In this document: piece after piece, positions 56,444 to 64,000 of the stretch | Layout of the letters: every line of letters starts with the position of its first letter | How positions within the stretch are numbered: position 1 is the first letter of the stretch | Assembly (NCBI RefSeq): GCF_016859285.1 | Contig: NC_053402.1 | Span: 22,887,056-22,951,055 of the forward strand | Length of the DNA stretch: 64,000 nucleotides | Direction: 5' to 3' | Source of the DNA: Xiphias gladius | Taxonomy: Eukaryota > Chordata > Actinopteri > Istiophoriformes > Xiphiidae | Made by a program: the position numbers and the translations under genes | Notes under the pieces: model-generated | What the model was told of the DNA's origin: nothing | Databases searched by the model: none | What the model saw: the letters and a program-made list of their open reading frames with translations, nothing else

Positions 56444-57421
56444 CATTGATCAGCCACAACATTAAGACCACCAATTGCCCCCCTTGTGCCGCCAGAACAG
56501 CTCTGACCCGGACTCAGCAGGACCTCCCGAAGGCTTCAGCGTCAGACCTTTCAAGTCCTGTAAACTGCAAGGTGGGGGCCTTCATGGATCGGACTCGTCT
56601 TCCCAGCACCTCCCACGTTTCAGAGTAGCATCCACATGAAAGCCAGAACCCAGGGTTTCCCAGAAGAACATCGCCCAGAGCGTCACACCGCCTCCGCCGG
56701 CTCGCATTCTTCCCATAGTGCATCTCGCTGCCATCTCTTCCGCAGGTAAACGTCGCACACACACACCCCCGGCCGTCCACATAAACTAAAGGAAAACACG
56801 ATTCGTCAGACCAGGCCACCTTTTTTCCATTGCTCCATGGGCCAGTTCTGTTGCCCATGTGCCCATCGTAGGCGCTTTCGGCGGCGGACAGGGGTCAGCA
56901 TGGGCGCTCTGACCGGTCTGCGGCTACGCAGCCCCATACCCAGCAGGCTGCGACGCAGTGAGTGTTCTGACAGGTCTAGGTCATACCCGGCATTAAGGCT
57001 TTCAGCAAACTGTGCTATTGGACCACGCGGGCCAGCCCTCCGCTCTCAACACGCACCTTGGGTGTCATTGGGTGACCCCTGGCGCTGTCTCATTGGTTGT
57101 CCCTCCGTGGACCACTTGTGGTAGGTACTAACCACTGCATACCGGGAACCCCCCTTAAGACCTGCCGATTTAAAGACGCTCTGACCCAGTCGTCTAGCCA
57201 TCACTATCTGGCCCTTGACAGAGCCACTCAGATCCTAACACCCATTTGTTACTGCTTCCAACAAATCAATATAGATTTTTCATATATATATATATATATC
57301 GATATATATAATATAAGTATATATATATATCCATCCCACCGCTTGACAGGTGCCATTGTCACGAGATAATCAACGTTATTCATTCATCTGTCAGTGGTTT
57401 GAAAGTTGTGGCTGATCGGTG
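56444..57421 (-). mobile_element. Decayed Tc1/mariner-like transposon
   Basis: Ends are inverted: ATTGATCAGCCACAACATTAAG on the left, TTGTGGCTGATCGGTG on the right. The minus strand still shows transposase pieces: a helix-turn-helix-like part near 57190-57260 (MARRLGQS region, reverse of GACCCAGTCGTCTAGCCATC) and the DDE-domain block KVAWSDESCFPLVYVDG near 56770-56830, then LWAMFFWETLG. The last part of the catalytic domain is deleted and several frames are broken, so it is inactive. An ATATAT expansion (57282-57332) sits near the right end. No clean TA target duplication is visible. Confidence 0.8.
57282..57332. repeat. (AT)n run inside the Tc1-like element
   Basis: Imperfect ATAT tract with CGAT and AAGT interruptions. 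Confidence 0.9.
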
Positions 57422-58527
57422 CCGTTAACCGCAAAACAATGTTCCATAAAGGTTTCAGAAAAGCAAATGTGTTGAGAGCTCAGGACCTTGTATTTAATGT
57501 ACAGAACAACAACACTGCTTTCTGTCAGCAGTTTTAATGGCCTGAAAGATCCAACTAGTTGGTCCTAAAATAAACATTGGAAATTCAGGAACGTGTCCAG
57601 GCTTTAAACCAGGTATACGCATTCATTCGAGCTTTACAGGTGTTCGATTATATAAATCTGTTTGTGGCTCTAACCTGCCTGGTCCTGCACGACCACCTCG
57701 AGCTGCAGTCACCAGAAAGTGAAGAAATCTTTGGTCCTCAGGAGTGACGGGCAGGTGTATTTCAGCTGGTGGCACTTAGCCGGAGGGCGGCTGGTTTTTA
57801 CACCTGACTGCAGTATCTAAGAGCCCCGGAGTAAAATGGTGAACTCCCAAAACCGCTCTCTGTGCTCTGACCAACTTGAGGAAATCCAGACGTATGAAAT
57901 GAGAAACTGGGCAACGGGGAAAAAAGACTTTATTGCCTTCCGCAGATTGACAATCAGGTTAACAAGTCAAATTGGTGATACTGGTTTCTCAGTTTGTTTG
58001 GCACTTTTGTAGAAAAAGGTTAAGAATTGTTGACAAGAAACCTCTTCGTGTGACTACAGCAGGCGAATCTGAGAACCTTTCTTCAATTTTATAAAATAAA
58101 ACATGCTCATCTCCCATAGCTATATCACAGATCTCCCTTCAGAAAATGGCTGCAGTGTTTGTTTGTTTTTTGAAGGTATTGATCCTTTGCTCTAGCATGG
58201 AATGTGTTCGGCATCGACTTGTGCTAAGCATAGTGTTAATAGATGGGTATTCAAGTTTGTTACCTCTTGACACAATTTAAAAAAATAACATGACACTTAG
58301 CAGTACTTGATACTAAATCTCAAATTAAATCAAAATGTTTATTTCTGATGACGCCAGAACTTTCCATTTATCAACCCATAAAGCAACACGTTTTTTTGGG
58401 GGGAGAATAATTGGTCGACGCATTATCCCAAAATTTGATGACGGGATTGTATTTTCCCTAAAGATTCTCAGTGATGGTCATTTGTCAAAGCTGGCACTTT
58501 GTTTTGACACAGATCAAGCAACCCTCA

Positions 58528-58990
58528 GGCCCTGTTCACACCTGGTATTAACACGTGATCCGCATCTGGATATGTCATCTGAGTACTGACGTCTGATCCA
58601 CGGGCCTTTGCATTTACAGCAGGTATTAACAAGCCTTCTCATCATCTCAGTTTCACCCACTTTGTGATCAGACCTTAATTTGCAAAGCAGTCAGAAATGG
58701 CCTGTGCCCGTCAAAAGGAAGCAATGCCATGAGTGGGCGTCTTTCACTTAGGTTATTTCTGTCTCTCTTTTTGTAAGGGGGAGACTTGATAGGCACGGCT
58801 ACACTCACAGCTTTTACCAGGAAAAGGGCAGAGTGAGCTGACCTTTCAACTTGCTGGGAGGATTTCTATTTTTTTCTTAAGACTGTTGTCACGCTACGGG
58901 GATTGCATTTACACCCGGCTGCCACCCAATCCCGACGCGAGCCAGACCACCCCCAGATGTAGTCTGGCTGATTTCGATCACATTCCTATC
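58528..58990. mobile_element. Probable non-autonomous element with CCCTGTTCACACCTGG end
   Basis: The left end CCCTGTTCACACCTGGTATTAAC and internal GCATTTACA blocks recall a frequent fish inverted-repeat element. I cannot see the matching right terminal repeat, so extent is uncertain. Confidence 0.4.
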
Positions 58991-59140
58991 CTCACGTTGC
59001 ACTTTCCGAGCACAGACGTTTCTCTTGTATTCTACATAAGCGCGGTTGTTTTTTTTCCTGGGTTTTTTTTCGCTGACATTTTGAATGCTAGACTTTTACT
59101 TGTATGGGGAATGTTTATATCGAATACTTCCACATCAACG

Positions 59141-59168
59141 CACACACACACACACACACACACACACC
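59141..59168. repeat. (CA)n microsatellite
   Basis: Fourteen CA units, then C-rich sequence. Confidence 0.95.
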
Positions 59169-59780
59169 CCTGCTGCGGAGCGGCCACTGGTGTACCGACG
59201 CAGCCTTACTCGGCATCTTGTGCACTGATACGTGTCTATTTCTAGGTAAGCGTGTAGTAAAGCCCCCTGCCTAGAGGTGGGTGTACCGGTGTGCGCGCAG
59301 CACGGCGCCTGTTTCCCGCCCATGTCGTGGGGTCGTAGCTGTTGTGCTTGTGACAGCTAATGAGGATCCTAAAAATAAAAAAAAACCAAACAAATGTCAT
59401 TAACACTTGAGCAAACCTGCCAGATGTGATTATTATTATTGTTATGTTTTGTGTCAGTCCGCCTGTCTGGTAAAAAGATCAGTGGTAGGAACTGTTGTTC
59501 TTAAGTGTAGCTCTTGCAAAAGATTAAAAGACACACACACACACACACTCACTCTAACCGTAGGGATGGAAGCAGCAGTCTGATGCGGACTACTGAAATT
59601 CCATAGGTTGGTTTGTTCTTTCCTCACCAGAGGCTCTAAAACATTTTCATTTAATTTGATTAAAATCCTCCATTTCCTCCCTGCACAGCCAACAGAGTAA
59701 ATACGATCATTCTGCCTGACTGCCTCATCTGCCTTACAATCCAAATCGAATCGTAGACCCTTAATCTTGCTGCACTCCCC

Positions 59781-59808
59781 GTTGTTGTTGTTGTTGTTGT
59801 TGTTGTTA
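59781..59808. repeat. (GTT)n microsatellite
   Basis: About nine GTT units; gives poly-Asn or poly-Thr chance frames on the minus strand. Confidence 0.95.
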
Positions 59809-60984
59809 ATGTTGTCGTCGCTGTTTTCTTCTTGGCGCGGCAACGGCCTTGCCCTCCCTGAGGGGATGTATCACACATCCACCACACAGTAGAAAAACAA
59901 TAAACCAGAAACGGGAGATAAGATTGACGGACTGACTGACTCTTCCTCCTCCTCCTGCTGCCTGACTGAATTATTTCCGGTCTTTTCCACTGCGGATGGA
60001 GACCTGGGGACCTGAGCCTGTCCGAGCGGAGACATTAATTTCCCCGCAGTAGGCCTACGGAGCTTGCAGTTGCTCTATTTATACTTCTGGAAAAGATCTT
60101 TTAAATTTCACGTCACAGCCGTAAACCGGACTGAAGGATGTCTAAATCTTCCACCACAACCCAGTGCCCTCACTTGCAAACGTATCGTGAGACGACGCAA
60201 CGGCGGCGATGCAGATTCACGCCGATTCGCTCAGAGTTTGACACGTTTGCGTCCTGGGATCTGAACTCCTTTTTTCTCGTTAGCTCCTCTGCTGCTCTGC
60301 TCAGGTTTGGTGAGGACTTAAAGTGAGCTGAAATAGACCTGCTCCGCACGTCTCAAAACTCCAGCCTCTCACACGGACAGAAGACAGATTAGATCATTCA
60401 TTTTGACAGGCCCCATTCTCTGAACGCGGCGGACTTGAGCTCACAGGTTCAGTTATATCAGTCTCCAGCACCAGCCACTGATTTTTGATGGATAGCCAGA
60501 CTAACCTTTTCAGGTGCTCACATTGTGTTTTAAACTGCGTTTTAAACTCATCGTTTTAACCGTCATTTTAATGTCCATAGCTTCTTTTATTGGCCCATTA
60601 CACTTTTAGCTGAAAGTGTCATAATATAGTAGGAAATGCCGAGGGTCATGTGTTCAAATTGGGATCCGAAACCCTAAAGATATATTTGATTTAAACTTCT
60701 TCTACTGTCACAAATGTTGTGTGACTGAATTGCGAGGCCACGTGATGCTCTGCAAAAAGCTCGTAAATGCACCTACTTTTTTTTCTAGGTGGAATTGACT
60801 GTCACGCTCAGTTTAAAGTGGTCAAACAGAGACCAGCAGTGAATCCTGGAAATGAAGTGCAGGGCGTTTTTGCACTTTATAGATGACTTAAACAATTCAT
60901 CGATTATCAAAATTGTCAACTAATTTTTCTAAATCTTTTACCCATTTTGGCACTAGTTGGTTTTGTCAGAAAAAAGATTGACAT

Positions 60985-61500
60985 ATATTTTTTAAAGTGC
61001 AGGCTGGACTGGTGGTGTTACATTCATGGTCCCCGGAGGGTAAATCCTGTCTACGGCGATCCCCCTAGTCTTTCATGTAGCGTTAATTAAAGCGTGAAAT
61101 ATCTCAACATCGAGTGGATGCGCTGCCGGGAAATTTCGTACAGACGTTCATGGTTCTCGGACGATGAAGCCCCAACCCCTCGACTTTTCCTCCATCGCCA
61201 TCACACAGGTCAACTTTTCGGTTTGTCCGGTACTTTGGTTTATGACCCGCAAAAATCTCCCCCTCAGCCTCAGCTGCACTTTGCGTTTTGTGCTAGTCAG
61301 CCGATGTTGGCGCGCTGAACTAGAAACGGGGCAACAGGGTCACATCGCACGCCCATCAGCAGGTTAGCGTCGTCACTGCGTTAGCGTCAGCGTGCCGATG
61401 CGGGCATTTGACCGAGCATTTTACCGGCACCGTTCTGCCTGACGACAGCCTCACGGGGTCGCTGGCATGGCTGTAGAGTTTTAGTCACGTTAACTTCTCT
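60985..61500. repeat. Dispersed percomorph-type repeat, copy 2
   Basis: Shares with 44677-45130 the blocks TTCATGGTCCCCGGAGG, TTGGTTTATGACC, CTCAGCCTCAGCTGCACTTTG and the ...GATGTTGGCGCGCTGA block, and ends GGCATGGCTGTAGAG. Same orientation as copy 1. Confidence 0.65.
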
Positions 61501-62483
61501 GTAACAGCACTTTGGTCAACATTAGTGTGTAAGATATTTGCTTTTTTTTTTTTTGGCTAAACTTTACTTACTTTGCCCAACTAGTGGTAAGACCATAAGA
61601 ACAATAGCCGATTTCTGGTACCTAACGAGCACTACATCCTCAGGTGATGCCGTAGGTATAACGAGGATGTATCTATACAGTATGACACCACTTTTTTCCC
61701 CCTGTATAGGTCCCTTGATTAAAATCACTGATTTGGCTCCGTCAGCGCACATGGATCAGAATGAGCGAGCGAGAGAGCAACTTCCACGGGGATCCACCGA
61801 GTCAGACACAACTGAAGTAAATCACCCAAGCTACAAATCTCTTCCCTTCGCCTCTCACAATCAACAGCGCGGCGCACGCAGAGTATTGCCTGTCCAGTGT
61901 AATCACGGAGCCGTCTCAAAGCACAGGATGTGCACTGGAGGCTGAATATGACACATTCCAGATAAATTGGAGCTGAGTTCAAACAGAAGAAGAAAGGAGG
62001 CAAAAAAAAAAAAAGAAGGAATTTCAGCACTGAGTATTCTCATGTCGTGTGGCGCTGAAAGAACTGTTCTGTCCCGAGGTGATGATGATCAGGTTGGAAA
62101 ATATTTAAAACCCAGGACTCCAGGCCGGACTGGTTTGTACGGCTGCACCCTTCTACCAAATATTCTAGATGCACATCATTTTGTGCACAGACACGTTAGG
62201 TACTTTTGGACATTTTGGGATCGCCAATAGAATTTAAAATAAAGTTCTGCGGGTTTGTACGGGCTGGCCCACCGGCGGGTAGAGATGTTAAAGGGGCTTG
62301 AACTCGCGACTTGAAAATCTCGCTACATCCATCCCTTCAAAATCCTTAGTCCTCTGCCTTTTAAAAAAAAAAAAATTTCTTTCCAGTTTTATTTAAATAG
62401 CTCAAAGTCAATCATGGATTCAAACTCAGAAAATATGGACTCAAAGGGTCTGAATCTGACACCACAAAGAGAACACGAAGAGC
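61501..62483. other. Intergenic, no feature recognised
   Basis: About 1 kb with no supported gene or repeat family. Confidence 0.5.
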
Positions 62484-62625
62484 GGGCCGCCCCTGTGGCT
62501 TAGAGGTTCAGATGCCGCCATCAAACACGATGTTCCTGGTTGGAGTCTGGCTGGGGACCTTTTTTTTGCATCTCTCCCCTCATTTCCTTTCATCTCTCGA
62601 CTGCTGCTGTCCAATGAAACCCCAT
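62484..62625 (+). mobile_element. tRNA-derived SINE
   Basis: Has a pol III A-box-like TGGCTTAGAGG (62496) and B-box-like GGTTGGAGTC (62538) at tRNA spacing, then the CCT/TCT-rich tail GCATCTCTCCCCTCATTTCC seen in fish tRNA SINEs. Both boxes have drifted from consensus, so it is an old copy. Confidence 0.65.
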
Positions 62626-63514
62626 CTGCTTTAGTAAACTACAGTTTTGAATACTTTTGTTGCAGGTGTGCAGATTTCTGGAACATTGCAGTGTCTATTA
62701 TTTTTTTTTTCTCTTTTTGCTCAGTGTCTTGGGGTTAATCACCACTTAGACCATTTACGTGAGGTACGGCGTCGCTGCTGTTGCCACGGTTACAAGCGCT
62801 GCAGTGCAAGATGAACACAAACCTGTCAATGTTTAGGGCGCTCTGCGGCACAGTCTCGAACAGACTCTTGACAGCCAATTGGCAGTAAAGGCTTTTACAT
62901 GACCGCGTTAGAGATTCATTTAAAGGAATAATTCCACAGTGTGAGAATCATTCGCTTCCCTGCTGACATTTGTGGATGAGAAGGTCGATCCCAGTCTCAC
63001 GTCTCTGCGGTAAGTATGGAGTGACACGTTGGGGCAATAATGGGCTTTTATGTGCCAGGCTGTTCCTTGGCTCGGTGCAGTGTTCACACAGTGATGATAA
63101 GACTCCAGGAAGTCGCTGGTACGGGACAGGAAATAGTCTCCAGTAGAGTAGTAAAGTGGGAGGGGATGCGGGTTCTCGAATGGCCCCCCCCCCACCAACT
63201 GTTTTCCTCAATGTCATCTTCCTGTTCTCCTGCATCATGTAAAAAAGTTGAGCCTGGTTGAACCGTTTTGATCTGATCTGATTTGATTTATTTTTTTTTT
63301 TTAAATGAAAGAACCAGATGTTTTCTAACGCAGCTGTTCATCTGTTTTTTACCGATGACCCAGCCAGGTGAGTTTCATGCCGATCCAAGCTGGGGAAGTG
63401 CTCTAACTGTCAGTCAACCAATATTGGGAAAAACTAATGGGAGTTCTGCTTCTGGAACCAGTGGTGCCTGAACTACAACCTCGGCTTTTGCACAGGTAAA
63501 ACGAATCAGATATG
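62626..63514. other. Intergenic, no feature recognised
   Basis: About 0.9 kb. A C run at 63185-63193 and a poly-T at 63290-63302 are the only low-complexity parts; no gene seen. Confidence 0.5.
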
Positions 63515-63690
63515 ACACTGGTACCTTTGGACGGAGCCAGGCTAGCCGTTTCCCTCTGTTTCCAGTCTTTATGCTAAGCTAAGCTAACCAGCGAGTGGCT
63601 GCAGCTTCATATTTACTGTACAGACATGTGAGTGGTATCCACTTTCCCATCTAACTCTCAAAACAACCAGTAAGCGTTTTCGTTTATTGC
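63515..63690. repeat. Dispersed percomorph-type repeat (GCTAAGCTAAGCTAACC)
   Basis: GGACGGAGCCAGGCTAGCCG, CTTTATGCTAAGCTAAGCTA and ACTGTACAGACATGTGAGTG occur in this order in a highly abundant interspersed sequence of spiny-rayed fish. Confidence 0.65.
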
Positions 63691-64000
63691 TGCTTGTTTT
63701 TCATGTTGCCTCTATTTGCAGCAGAATTAAGACAAACCACTGGGGTGTAATTTGTCTGCTACATATGTTATTTTTTTAACATATTCTCAAATCAGGGAGA
63801 TTTCAGTCCCTCTTGGCCCGCCTCGCAGCCAGCCAGACCTCTTATTGTGGAATGACTCACTCCACATTATAGATCCAGAAGCCAACAGGAGCTGGGAACC
63901 CGTGCTGTAAAGTCTATTTGAAAGCTATTACTGACACTGCATCCCGCTCAGGAATAACATTTCCCGTCCTCAGTAACCCCCCGCTTCTCTGCTGTCCTAA
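63691..64000. other. Intergenic to right edge, no feature recognised
   Basis: 310 bp with no open frame or repeat that I can support. Confidence 0.5.

Larger units (their letters stand above)
57422..60984. other. Intergenic, no gene recognised
   Basis: No exon or RNA gene seen. From about 58528 to 58990 is a probable inverted-repeat element starting CCCTGTTCACACCTGGTATTAAC, a motif common to fish MITEs; its right end is unclear. Microsatellites at 59141-59168 and 59781-59808. An eroded AATCGA-type dispersed fragment lies at about 60885-60975. Confidence 0.5.

Noticed and set aside
56514..56858. 114-codon minus-strand frame as an intact gene
   Set aside because: It is a fragment of a decayed Tc1/mariner transposase lacking its N-terminus and catalytic C-terminal part.
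59454..59887. Asn- or Thr-rich minus-strand frames
   Set aside because: Translation of the (GTT)n microsatellite.

Overview
This is nuclear DNA of a teleost fish, most likely a percomorph. The genes are split by GT-AG introns, exon order and products match vertebrate orthologues, and the non-coding DNA is full of fish-type dispersed repeats, microsatellites and small inverted-repeat transposons. There is no bacterial gene organisation, CRISPR array or operon.

Four cellular genes can be traced exon by exon. (1) sco1, minus strand, positions 10072 down past the left edge: a mitochondrial copper chaperone for cytochrome c oxidase, five 5' exons visible. (2) tmem220, minus strand, 13077-11515: a small multi-pass membrane protein, six exons, complete. 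(3) map2k4, plus strand, 14994-28374: the JNK/p38-activating MAP kinase kinase MKK4, eleven constitutive exons, with one recognisable cassette exon (33 nt) and one candidate cassette exon (36 nt) in intron 1. (4) elac2, plus strand, 30529-43574: long-form tRNase Z, 24 exons, complete, with a mitochondrial and a downstream start codon. In mammals sco1, tmem220, map2k4 and elac2 lie on one chromosome arm with other genes between them; here they are nearly contiguous.

A 7-kb endogenous retrovirus (1685-8651, plus strand) sits antisense in sco1 intron 2. It has two LTRs, a tRNA-Tyr-type primer binding site, a structured leader, an intact gag, a broken protease-polymerase, and an env that keeps its leader and transmembrane parts but has lost most of the surface subunit. 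Integrase and most of RNase H are deleted. Between protease and reverse transcriptase is an extra stretch of about 150-180 residues carrying two H-x-[S/T] motifs, which may be a 2H-phosphoesterase-like domain; this is the most unusual coding signal in the window.

From 43.6 kb to the right end I find no supported gene. That part holds an array of about eight ~193-bp satellite monomers (47794-49300), a decayed Tc1/mariner-like transposon (56444-57421), a tRNA-derived SINE, several inverted-repeat elements and microsatellites. Exon borders were read by eye from splice signals, reading phase and known family proteins; no alignment or search was run.
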